Part shown: positions 19,201 through 26,425 of the stretch, one piece after another
Position numbering within the stretch: the stretch's first letter is position 1
Layout of the letters: every line of letters starts with the position of its first letter
Assembly: GCA_947474715.1 (NCBI GenBank)
Contig: CANJJT010000003.1
Location: 55,390 to 119,389 of the forward strand
Source of the DNA: CAIYPG01 sp903864555
GTDB lineage: Bacteria > Pseudomonadota > Gammaproteobacteria > Burkholderiales > SG8-39
DNA: 64,000 bases
Direction of reading: 5' to 3'
The notes under the pieces: generated by a model
Databases searched by the model: none
What the model was told of the DNA's origin: nothing
The model's input: only the letters and a program-made list of their open reading frames with translations
Made by a program: the position numbers and the translations under genes

Positions 19201-20459
19201 GCCCTGGCTCCGGCAAGTGCGTTTGCCAGGGGCATGAGCAGGTGTGCCCGGGTACCACTTTCTGGGATGCTGCAGATGCTGATGCTGCCGCCGAAATGGC
19301 CGGCCCGCTCGCGCATGCCCATCACGCCATAGGCTTTCGGGCTGTCGAAGGCCAGGGCGGGAGCCCCACGGCCGTTGTCGGCGACCGCTACCGACAGCCT
19401 GGCATCGACTGCGACGATGCGTATCGACACGGCACGCGCATGTGCATGCCGCGCCACATTGGAGAGCATCTCCTGGAAGATGCGGAATACCGCGATGGCC
19501 AGCGCGCCATCCGGGGCTGGTGTGTCCGCCGCAATGGATATCACCGAGTCGCAGGCCAGTTCGCTGGCGTCGGCGAATTCCTGGGCCTGCCATTCGAGGG
19601 CGGCCCACAGGCCCTGATGGTCGAGAATGCTGGGCCGCAGGTCGGTGATGATGCGCCCCACGTTCTCGACAGCCCCTTCTATCAGGCGACCCATCGACTG
19701 ACACTTGCGCGACAGTTCCGGCTGGCCGTCCAGCCGCCGGCCCAGCCAGGTGAGATCCAGCTTCAGTCCGACCAGCAGGCTGCCCAGCTCATCGTGGATC
19801 TCGCGGGCGATGCGGGTGCGCTCGTCTTCACGCACCGTGTCGAGGTAGGCGGACAGTTCACGCAACTGCCTCAGCGCATCGGACAGTGCCTGGGTGCGTT
19901 CCTCGACACGTTGTTCCAGTTCGCACTTGGCCTGGTTGAGCAACTCTTCGGCGCGCTTGCGCTCGGAAATGTCCACCAGCGTGACCACGGCACCGAGGAC
20001 GGCACCGTTTTCCAGTATCGGGTGGGAGGTGTACTCGGCCGGAAAGCAGCTGCCGTCAGCACGCCAGAACACTTCGGAGTCGATGCGGCAGGGCTGGCCC
20101 TTCCAGAACGCCTGGAAGATCGGGCATTCGTCAACCGGGTAGTTGCGACCATCCGGATAGGCATGGTGGATCAGGTCATGCATGTTGCAGCCGATGACCT
20201 GCTCGGCCTGATAACCCAGCATCTGCGCGCCAGCGCGGTTGATGAAGGTGCAGCGGCCGTCGAGGTCTATGCCGAAGATGCCTTCACCGGTCGACTCCAG
20301 CAGCAGCGTCAGTCGGTCGTTCCACAGGCGGTCCGACGCATCAGGCGTCGAAGAGGGCGGGCGTTTGGATGGGCGAATTCCCTGCAGTCCCGAGCATGTT
20401 GGACACTCGGGGCAGGTGTGATGAATCCGGGATGCGAATGACGGTGAAGCATTGGACAC
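19197..20459 (-). CDS. PAS-domain sensor histidine kinase (HisKA_3 type)
   Basis: Soluble sensor kinase, 420 residues, with no membrane segment. Order: a short N-terminal region with three closely spaced cysteines (Cys16, Cys19, Cys22, CPECPTC), a PAS domain with PAC tail (about 45-170, GIDLDGRCTFINRAGAQMLGY), a coiled coil, the HisKA_3 dimerisation box with His222 in REIHDELG, and a C-terminal HATPase with DNGRGAP and GVMGMRERA. This is the NarX/UhpB class that pairs with LuxR-type regulators, and the partner overlaps its stop codon. The start is a GTG at 20459, six bases after GGAGG. A sigma-54-type promoter and an NtrC-like box lie upstream. Confidence 0.9.
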   Translation of the reverse strand: MSNASPSFASRIHHTCPECPTCSGLQGIRPSKRPPSSTPDASDRLWNDRLTLLLESTGEGIFGIDLDGRCTFINRAGAQMLGYQAEQVIGCNMHDLIHHAYPDGRNYPVDECPIFQAFWKGQPCRIDSEVFWRADGSCFPAEYTSHPILENGAVLGAVVTLVDISERKRAEELLNQAKCELEQRVEERTQALSDALRQLRELSAYLDTVREDERTRIAREIHDELGSLLVGLKLDLTWLGRRLDGQPELSRKCQSMGRLIEGAVENVGRIITDLRPSILDHQGLWAALEWQAQEFADASELACDSVISIAADTPAPDGALAIAVFRIFQEMLSNVARHAHARAVSIRIVAVDARLSVAVADNGRGAPALAFDSPKAYGVMGMRERAGHFGGSISICSIPESGTRAHLLMPLANALAGARA

Positions 20460-20488
20460 GGGTTTCCTCCAGAACCGGTGTCCCTGAA

Positions 20489-20504
20489 CGCATCAAGCGT
20501 GCCA
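20489..20504 (-). promoter_or_regulatory. Candidate sigma-54 promoter of the kinase-cyn run
   Basis: On the minus strand, TGGCACGCTTGATGCG matches the -24/-12 consensus TGGCACG-N4-TTGCW with exact spacing and two mismatches. The predicted start of transcription is about 12 bp downstream, near 20478, leaving a short leader with GGAGG before the GTG of the kinase gene. Confidence 0.6.
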
Positions 20505-20589
20505 CGGAGGGCTGATGCGGGTGTCAGTGGGTGTGGCGGCAAGTTAGTCCTGACTGGCGCCAACCGTAAGCTGTCAGTGGCCCGCCCGA

Positions 20590-20606
20590 TGCATCCTGGT
20601 GGTGCA
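20590..20606 (-). promoter_or_regulatory. Candidate NtrC-binding box upstream of the kinase-cyn run
   Basis: TGCATCCTGGTGGTGCA differs from the NtrC palindrome TGCACC-N5-GGTGCA at one core position. It lies about 85 bp upstream of the -24 element at 20504, a normal distance for an NtrC enhancer. A further GCACC at 20611-20615 extends the dyad. Confidence 0.55.
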
Positions 20607-20746
20607 TCAGGCACCTGGATGGGGCAATGATGGGGCTCGGGCTGGGGGGGGCTCCCGGCCCAGGCTTCAGTGCGAACGGATGTCCGCTCGAGGGTGCGTG
20701 AACCCCGTGGAACGGCCGCACGGAGTGGCGAACTGCCGAGAGAGCC

Positions 20747-21208
20747 TCAGCCCTGAATCCAGGGCAGGCCTGCGGCACGCCAGCCGCCAACGGTGTTGCG
20801 CTGGCCATTCTGGTCGCGGTCGCCTTCAAAACCCTGAAGCACATTGATGGCTTGGGTGTAGCCGGCATGGGTGGCTGCAGCCGCCGCATTGTGGGACCGC
20901 CCCCCGGAACGGCAAAGGAACAGGACCGGTGCATCAGTCGCGCTGACTTGGCTCTTGAGGTTGCTGAGGAAATCCGGGTTGGGCTGACCACTCGGCCAGT
21001 TGTTCCATTCAATGAACGCGGTATTGGGCAAGGGTGCCCTGCCCACCCATTCCCATTCAGCACGCGTGCGCACATCAACCAGCCTCGCGCCAGGATGTTG
21101 CAGCAGCAGGGCATGAGCCTCTTCTGGAAGCAGGGCTCCGGCGTAGGGCAGTCCTTCGGTCTGGGCACGCTGGCGCGCAGTTTCGAGGATGGATTCCGAT
21201 GTTTTCAT
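20747..21208 (-). CDS. Rhodanese-like sulfurtransferase domain protein
   Basis: Single rhodanese domain, 153 residues, with the active-site loop CRSGGRS (Cys99) and the upstream VDVRTRAEW motif. Six-residue CRxGxR loops are typical of active thiosulfate or persulfide sulfurtransferases. The start at 21208 matches the conserved N-terminus better than the longer open frame, which runs back through the glnA promoter region. It is divergent from glnA and lies 287 bp ahead of the sensor kinase gene on the same strand. A minus-strand TATACT at 21238-21233 may be its -10 box. The natural substrate is unknown. Confidence 0.85.
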   Translation of the reverse strand: MKTSESILETARQRAQTEGLPYAGALLPEEAHALLLQHPGARLVDVRTRAEWEWVGRAPLPNTAFIEWNNWPSGQPNPDFLSNLKSQVSATDAPVLFLCRSGGRSHNAAAAATHAGYTQAINVLQGFEGDRDQNGQRNTVGGWRAAGLPWIQG

Positions 21209-21294
21209 GGAGGATCTCTTGGCCAAATGACAAGTATAAAAGCGTAGTGGTGGAATTTGGCTGTCGCACCAAAAAAGGGATTTGTGCGCGAATA

Positions 21295-21311
21295 TGCACC
21301 ATAAAGGTGCT
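21295..21311 (+). promoter_or_regulatory. NtrC-binding box upstream of glnA
   Basis: TGCACCATAAAGGTGCT matches TGCACC-N5-GGTGCA except for the last base. It lies about 125 bp upstream of the sigma-54 promoter of glnA. It also sits about 85 bp upstream of the rhodanese start on the other strand. Confidence 0.75.
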
Positions 21312-21318
21312 CTTATTA

Positions 21319-21347
21319 TTGACTTTGAGAGACGTGTGGCAAAATAA
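21319..21347 (+). promoter_or_regulatory. Possible sigma-70 promoter of glnA
   Basis: TTGACT (21319-21324) and AAATAA (21342-21347) are 17 bp apart. The -35 box is good and the -10 box weak. It lies between the NtrC box and the sigma-54 promoter, as the sigma-70 promoter does in the enteric glnA region. Confidence 0.4.
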
Positions 21348-21435
21348 CCCCTGTCCTCGGGGTCCGTGCAAATGCGGGATTCGTGGCGACTGGTTTCTGC
21401 GCTCGGTGGCCTGGAGTGGTCATTCCGCACCTGCA

Positions 21436-21451
21436 TGGCACACATTCTGCT
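21436..21451 (+). promoter_or_regulatory. Sigma-54 promoter of glnA
   Basis: TGGCACACATTCTGCT matches TGGCAC-R-N4-TTGCW with one mismatch and the exact GG/GC spacing. Transcription would start near 21463, giving a leader of roughly 68 nt before the glnA ATG. Confidence 0.8.
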
Positions 21452-21530
21452 GATTCAGCGGATCTGCGTACCGATTTTTCGGAAAAATTCGTTTCATCCT
21501 AGCTAAATCTGCCCTGAGGGAGAGTTTTTG

Positions 21531-22946
21531 ATGGCACTGTCCGTAAACGATGTACTGAATCTCATCAAGGAAAAGGAGGTCAAGTTCGTCGACCTTCGTT
21601 TCACCGATACCCACGGCAAGGAGCACCACGTCCAGGTCCCGAACCATCAATTCACTACCGAAAAATTCGAGGCTGGTCATGCATTTGACGGTTCCTCGAT
21701 CGCTGGCTGGAAGGGCATTGAAGCCTCCGACATGCTGCTGATGCCGGACCCGGACAGCGCACGCCTGGATCCTTTTACCGACGAGTCTGTGCTCAATATC
21801 AGCTGTGACGTGCTGGAACCGTCGGACATGAAAGGCTATGACCGCGATCCGCGTTCCCTCGCCAAGCGTGCGGAGTCTTACCTCAAGTTGAGCGGCTTGG
21901 GTGATGTGGCTTACTTCGGCCCGGAGCCTGAGTTCTTCGTTTTCGACGGTATTACCTGGAACGTCGACATGTCCGGCTGCTTCGTCAAGATCAAGTCGGA
22001 AGAAGCGTCCTGGTCCACCGGCATCGACTATGAAGGCGGCAACATGGGCCATCGTGCCCCAGTCAAAGGGGGCTACTTTCCCGTAGCGCCCGTCGACAGC
22101 CTGCAGGACTTGCGAAACGCCATCTCCCTCGCACTGGAAGCCCAGGGCGTCGAAGTGGAAGTGTTCCACCATGAAGTTGCCTCGGCTGGCCAGTGCGAAA
22201 TCGGCACCAAATTCAACTCCCTGGTGAAGCGCGCAGACCAGACCCAGATCCTGAAGTACACGGTCTGGAATGTGGCGGCAGCCTACGGCAAGACGGCGAC
22301 TTTCATGCCCAAGCCGGTGGTTGGCGACAACGGCTCCGGCATGCATGTCCACCAGTCGGTCTGGAAGGATGGCAAGAACCTGTTTGCCGGCAACGGCTAT
22401 TCGGGCCTGTCTGACTTCGCCCTGTACTACATCGGCGGCATCATCAAGCACGCCAAGGCATTGAATGCCATCACCAACCCCGGAACCAACAGCTACAAGC
22501 GTCTGGTGCCCGGCTTCGAAGCGCCGATCAACCTTGCCTACTCGGCACGCAACCGGTCGGCTTCCATCCGCATTCCGTATGTCAGCAACGCCAAGGGACG
22601 CCGTATCGAAGTACGTTTCCCGGACCCGACGGCCAATTCGTATCTGGCCTTCTCGGCCATGCTGATGGCGGGACTGGATGGGGTGCAGAACAAGATTCAC
22701 CCCGGCGACCCGATCGACAAGAACCTCTACGACCTGCCACCTTCGCAGGCCAAGAAGGTTCCCAATGTCTGCTCTTCGCTGGATCAGGCACTGGAAGCCC
22801 TAGACAAGGATCGCGCCTTTCTGACTAAGGGCGGTGTGTTCTCCGATGACATGATCGATGCCTACATCAGCCTCAAGATGGAGGAAGTCACGCGGTTCCG
22901 CATGACCACCCATCCGGTCGAGTTCGCCATGTATTACAGCTCCTGA
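21531..22946 (+). CDS. glnA: Glutamine synthetase, type I
   Basis: ATP-dependent formation of glutamine from glutamate and ammonia; a dodecamer in the cytosol. The 471-residue protein (ATG at 21531, GAGGGAGA upstream) shows VDLRFTDTHGKEHH, the FDGSSIAGW latch, metal and substrate residues in FGPEPEFFVF, the ATP loop KPVVGDNGSGMHVHQS and the adenylylation tyrosine in NLYDLPP (Tyr400). Presence of that tyrosine and length indicate the beta-type enzyme controlled by GlnE. It has tandem sigma-70/sigma-54 promoters with an NtrC box upstream, and ntrB-ntrC lie downstream beyond a terminator and a small gene. Confidence 0.98.
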   Translation: MALSVNDVLNLIKEKEVKFVDLRFTDTHGKEHHVQVPNHQFTTEKFEAGHAFDGSSIAGWKGIEASDMLLMPDPDSARLDPFTDESVLNISCDVLEPSDMKGYDRDPRSLAKRAESYLKLSGLGDVAYFGPEPEFFVFDGITWNVDMSGCFVKIKSEEASWSTGIDYEGGNMGHRAPVKGGYFPVAPVDSLQDLRNAISLALEAQGVEVEVFHHEVASAGQCEIGTKFNSLVKRADQTQILKYTVWNVAAAYGKTATFMPKPVVGDNGSGMHVHQSVWKDGKNLFAGNGYSGLSDFALYYIGGIIKHAKALNAITNPGTNSYKRLVPGFEAPINLAYSARNRSASIRIPYVSNAKGRRIEVRFPDPTANSYLAFSAMLMAGLDGVQNKIHPGDPIDKNLYDLPPSQAKKVPNVCSSLDQALEALDKDRAFLTKGGVFSDDMIDAYISLKMEEVTRFRMTTHPVEFAMYYSS

Positions 22947-22965
22947 CCAGAGCTGTGCAATCCGG

Positions 22966-22993
22966 AAAGGACGGGCATTGCCCGTCCTTTTTT
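22966..22993 (+). terminator. Intrinsic terminator of glnA
   Basis: AAAGGACGGGC and GCCCGTCCTTT form an 11-bp perfect stem with a 3-nt loop, followed by a run of T. It begins 20 bp after the glnA stop. Confidence 0.93.
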
Positions 22994-23054
22994 CTTTGCA
23001 ATCAGGGTACTATTCCTCTGGACTTCAGATTTCCCCTGGAATAGAGTTGCCAGC

Positions 23055-23579
23055 ATGAAACTGACTGCTCAGCTGTTGGGGCTCGCCTTCATCACCAGCT
23101 CGACGATTGCTTTCGCACAGTCGGGTGGTGGTTCGACCTATCGTTGCGTGGATGCCGCGGGTCGCAGCACCTACACCAACGTCCAGGAAGAAATGGGTGG
23201 CAAGAAGTGCACTGTGGTGAGCCGGGAAGTGTCGGTCGTGCCAGCGCCGCCCCTGCCGCAGAGCGCACGCAAACCGGCGGCAGCACCGGCTTCATCGGTT
23301 GCCGGCACCGTGACCGGGGCACCAGGAGCCCGGGTCGATTCGCAAACGCAACGTAATCGCGACAATGATCGTCGGCGCATACTCCAGGAGGAATTGCAGA
23401 CTGCCGAGAAGCTGCTCGTGACTGCGAGGCAGAAGCTGTCCGAGCAGGAGTCGGTTCGCAACGGTGACGAACGCAACTATCAGCGCGTCCTTGACCGGCT
23501 CAAGCCCTTCCAGGATGAAGTACGTGGCGCCGAAGACAACGTTGCAGCCCTGAAGCGCGAACTTGGCAACCTGCGCTGA
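23055..23579 (+). CDS. DUF4124-domain periplasmic protein with coiled-coil tail
   Basis: A 174-residue exported protein of unknown function. The signal peptide ends around IAFAQ (residue 22). It is followed by a DUF4124-like segment (STYRCVDAAGRSTYTNVQEEMGGKKC, split here as two short motifs around Cys32 and Cys52), a proline/alanine-rich linker and a charged helix predicted to form a coiled coil (about 105-174, rich in Glu, Gln and Arg). It lies between the glnA terminator and ntrB; such a gene often sits there in betaproteobacteria as far as I recall, but I cannot verify this. It is probably cotranscribed with ntrB, 11 bp apart. Confidence 0.75.
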   Translation: MKLTAQLLGLAFITSSTIAFAQSGGGSTYRCVDAAGRSTYTNVQEEMGGKKCTVVSREVSVVPAPPLPQSARKPAAAPASSVAGTVTGAPGARVDSQTQRNRDNDRRRILQEELQTAEKLLVTARQKLSEQESVRNGDERNYQRVLDRLKPFQDEVRGAEDNVAALKRELGNLR

Positions 23580-23590
23580 TACCAGCGTAC

Positions 23591-24709
23591 ATGACCGGGT
23601 CTTCCGGTCTCACCCCTCTTCACCCTGACATGAACCCTCATACCTCCGGATTTGCCGGGCTGGAACTGCTCGCGACCGCCGTCGTGATTGTCGATCACGA
23701 GCTGCGCATCAAGTATGTCAATCCCGCCACGGAAAGCCTGTTTGGCATCAGCGGCCGCCTGCTGAGGGGCCAGAAGTTCAGCGACGTGTTCAACAACGCC
23801 CAGGCTTTCGAAACCAAACTGGAACGCGCCCTGGCTGAGGAAAGGGGGTTCTGGGACCAAAGCTTGACCCTGGAGCGCCTAGGGCACGACGCCCTGGACC
23901 TCACCTGCATCGTCACTCCAGTAGAGCCTGGCGACCGCCTGCTGATTGAATTGCGCCAGATCGAGCAGCGTATGCGTGTCGAACGCGAGGAACATCAGAT
24001 GACCCAGCATCTGGCCAACCGCGAGCTGATCCGCAACCTCGCGCACGAGATCAAGAATCCGCTGGGCGGGCTGCGCGGTTCGGCCCAGCTGCTGGAGCGG
24101 GAACTGGATCGCCCCGACCTGCGTGAATACACGCAGGTCATCATCAAGGAGGCGGACCGCCTGCAGGCCCTGATGGATCGCATGCTGACACCGCACCGCC
24201 TGCCGCAGGCCGGTACGGTGAACATCCACGAAGTTTGCGAACGCGTGCGCAGCCTGCTGATGGCCGAATTTCCCTCCGGCCTGAGGATACGCCGCGACTA
24301 TGACACCAGCATTCCCGAGTTCCAGGGAGACCGTGAGCAACTCATCCAGGTCGTGCTCAACATTGCGCGAAACGCGGCGCAGGCCTTGTTGACCGGAGAG
24401 CATAAACAACCCCAAGCCGAGATCCGTTTGCGCAGCCGCGTGGCCCGGCAGGTGACCCTTTCCAAGCGCCGCTATCGCCTGGCACTAGAATTGCAAGTGA
24501 TCGACAACGGTCCGGGAATTCCCCCGGCAATCCGTGACACGATCTTCTTTCCGCTCGTGTCCGGACGCCCCGGCGGGAGCGGATTGGGACTGACGCTGGC
24601 ACAGACCTTTGTGCAGCATCATCAGGGTGTCGTGGAATGCGACAGTCAGCCCGGCCGCACCAGCTTCAAGATCACTCTGCCTTTGCAGGCAGTCAACGAG
24701 GACAGGTAG
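23591..24709 (+). CDS. glnL: Nitrogen regulation sensor kinase NtrB (NRII)
   Basis: Kinase/phosphatase of NtrC, governed by PII according to nitrogen status. The 372-residue soluble protein has an N-terminal PAS domain (LLATAVVIVDHELRIKYVN), the HisKA box with His152 in NLAHEIKNPLGGLRG and a HATPase domain with DNGPGIPP and GSGLGLTLAQ. The start may be at 23591 or at the internal ATG at 23630; the PAS begins soon after the latter. It is followed 5 bp later by ntrC. The pair presumably acts on the NtrC boxes seen in front of glnA and of the kinase-cyn run. Confidence 0.95.
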   Translation: MTGSSGLTPLHPDMNPHTSGFAGLELLATAVVIVDHELRIKYVNPATESLFGISGRLLRGQKFSDVFNNAQAFETKLERALAEERGFWDQSLTLERLGHDALDLTCIVTPVEPGDRLLIELRQIEQRMRVEREEHQMTQHLANRELIRNLAHEIKNPLGGLRGSAQLLERELDRPDLREYTQVIIKEADRLQALMDRMLTPHRLPQAGTVNIHEVCERVRSLLMAEFPSGLRIRRDYDTSIPEFQGDREQLIQVVLNIARNAAQALLTGEHKQPQAEIRLRSRVARQVTLSKRRYRLALELQVIDNGPGIPPAIRDTIFFPLVSGRPGGSGLGLTLAQTFVQHHQGVVECDSQPGRTSFKITLPLQAVNEDR

Positions 24710-24714
24710 CCAGC

Positions 24715-26199
24715 ATGGGCAATATCGCGCACGACATCAACGAAGCGGCCGTATCAACGGCGGCTGTGGCCACCAGGCCCGCCAATTCAGGGATCAAGCC
24801 CGTGTGGGTGGTGGATGACGACCGTTCCATCCGCTGGGTATTTGAGAAGGCACTCACCCGCGAAGGGATATCCTTTCGCACCTTCGCCCTGGCCCAGGAC
24901 GCCATCGAGGCACTTGCCACCGGCATGCCGCAGGTACTGGTGTCGGACATACGCATGAACGGCACCTCCGGCCTGGAACTGCTGCGTGAAGTGAAGCAGC
25001 GTCATCCGGCCCTGCCGGTCATCATCATGACGGCTTATTCCGACCTGGAGTCCGCCGTGGTGGCTTTCCAGGGAGGGGCATTCGAGTACCTGCCCAAGCC
25101 CTTCGATGTTGATCAGGCGGTGGACCTCATCCGGCGTGCCCTGGATGAATCGATGCGGGAAGATGAAACGGAGGAGATCACACTGGTTTCGCCGGAAATT
25201 CTCGGCCAGGCCGCCTCGATGCAGGAAGTGTTTCGCGCCATCGGCCGGCTCGCACAATCGTCCGCCACCGTGCTGATCACCGGCGAGTCCGGCAGCGGCA
25301 AGGAGTTGGTGGCGCGCGCGTTGCATCGTCACAGCCCGCGTGCCACCAAGCCCTTTGTGGCCATCAACACGGCTGCCATGCCCAAGGATCTTCTCGAGTC
25401 CGAGCTGTTCGGTCATGAGCGTGGTGCGTTTACCGGCGCGCAGGCCATGCGCCGCGGGCGTTTCGAACAAGCCGAGGGCGGCACGCTGTTCCTCGACGAA
25501 ATCGGCGACATGCCTTCTGACCTGCAGACGCGCCTGTTGCGCGTGCTTTCCGACGGCACCTTCTATCGGGTTGGCGGCCACCAGCCCATGCGTACCAATG
25601 TGCGCGTGATAGCCGCTACCCACCAGGACCTTGATGCACGCGTGCGTGAGGGTCTGTTCCGCGAGGATCTTTACCACCGCCTCAATGTGATCCGCCTGCG
25701 CCTGCCTTCGCTGAGGGAGCGCCGCGACGACATCTCCCTGTTGGCACGCCATTTCCTGGCCAAGTCCTCGCGCGATCTTGGGGTGGAAGCCAAGCGCTTG
25801 TCCGATGCCGCGATGAACTACCTCGCGGCCCAGGATTTCCCCGGCAATGTGCGCCAGCTCGAGAACATCTGCCATTGGCTGACCGTGATGGCTCCCACCC
25901 AGATCATCGAAATCGGTGACCTGCCGGCCGAATTGCGTCAGGAGTCAGCATCGGTGGCCGATGCCGACTGGCTGGCAGCGCTGGGGCGTGAAGCCGACCG
26001 CATGCTGGTGCGCAAGCAGTCAGCCATCATGGATGAACTCACGCGCAGCTTCGAAAGCACACTGATCTCCAAGGCACTGGCGGCAACCGGCGGCCGCCGC
26101 ATCGAAGCGGCAAAACTGCTGGGCATCGGTCGCAATACCATTACGCGCAAGATCCAGGAACTGGGACTCGAGAAGGACGGGGCCAAGGACGAAGGCTGA
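24715..26199 (+). CDS. glnG: Nitrogen regulation response regulator NtrC (NRI)
   Basis: Sigma-54 enhancer-binding activator. The 494-residue protein has a receiver domain with DDD (34-36), phospho-acceptor Asp78 (VSDIRMNG) and Lys128, an AAA+ domain with Walker A GESGSGKE (190-197) and the sigma-54 contact loop GAFTGA (237-242), and a C-terminal Fis-type helix-turn-helix (RIEAAKLLGIGRNTITRKIQ). About 28 residues precede the receiver domain, longer than in enteric NtrC. The ATG at 24715 is chosen over an earlier in-frame start inside ntrB. Confidence 0.96.
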   Translation: MGNIAHDINEAAVSTAAVATRPANSGIKPVWVVDDDRSIRWVFEKALTREGISFRTFALAQDAIEALATGMPQVLVSDIRMNGTSGLELLREVKQRHPALPVIIMTAYSDLESAVVAFQGGAFEYLPKPFDVDQAVDLIRRALDESMREDETEEITLVSPEILGQAASMQEVFRAIGRLAQSSATVLITGESGSGKELVARALHRHSPRATKPFVAINTAAMPKDLLESELFGHERGAFTGAQAMRRGRFEQAEGGTLFLDEIGDMPSDLQTRLLRVLSDGTFYRVGGHQPMRTNVRVIAATHQDLDARVREGLFREDLYHRLNVIRLRLPSLRERRDDISLLARHFLAKSSRDLGVEAKRLSDAAMNYLAAQDFPGNVRQLENICHWLTVMAPTQIIEIGDLPAELRQESASVADADWLAALGREADRMLVRKQSAIMDELTRSFESTLISKALAATGGRRIEAAKLLGIGRNTITRKIQELGLEKDGAKDEG

Positions 26200-26201
26200 G
26201 G

Positions 26202-26239
26202 GCGGGGTGCCGGGTGGGCTCGTTCCCGGCCAGCCCCGC
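26202..26239 (+). terminator. Hairpin after ntrC
   Basis: GCGGGG (26202-26207) pairs with CCCCGC (26234-26239), with an inner CCGGG/CCCGG pair. The stem is strong but no T run follows, so termination is uncertain. Confidence 0.4.
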
Positions 26240-26425
26240 GGAATTTCATCATCCGGAACATCCCGGACTATGAAACGCCGGCAACCTGTCGTTCATGTCA
26301 ATCGCAACGGCCTTCCTTAGAATACCTTCCAGACCCTGCACCGGCCTGGCGCAATTGCCTGAATGCTGCAGCCTGCGCTACGCGTTGCGGTCTCTCATTC
26401 AAAAGTACATCGAAAAGGAATCCTC

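Noticed and set aside
18550..19704. Longer version of the response regulator starting at 19704
   Set aside because: The extra N-terminal part is the sensor kinase gene read in another frame; the receiver domain begins exactly at 19200.
20524..21168. 214-codon minus-strand frame across the rhodanese gene
   Set aside because: Out of frame with the rhodanese motifs, proline/arginine-rich low-complexity translation, no family resemblance.
21266..21282. Second NtrC-like half site (GCACC followed by an A run and GGG) upstream of glnA
   Set aside because: Only the left half fits; the right half lacks GGTGC.
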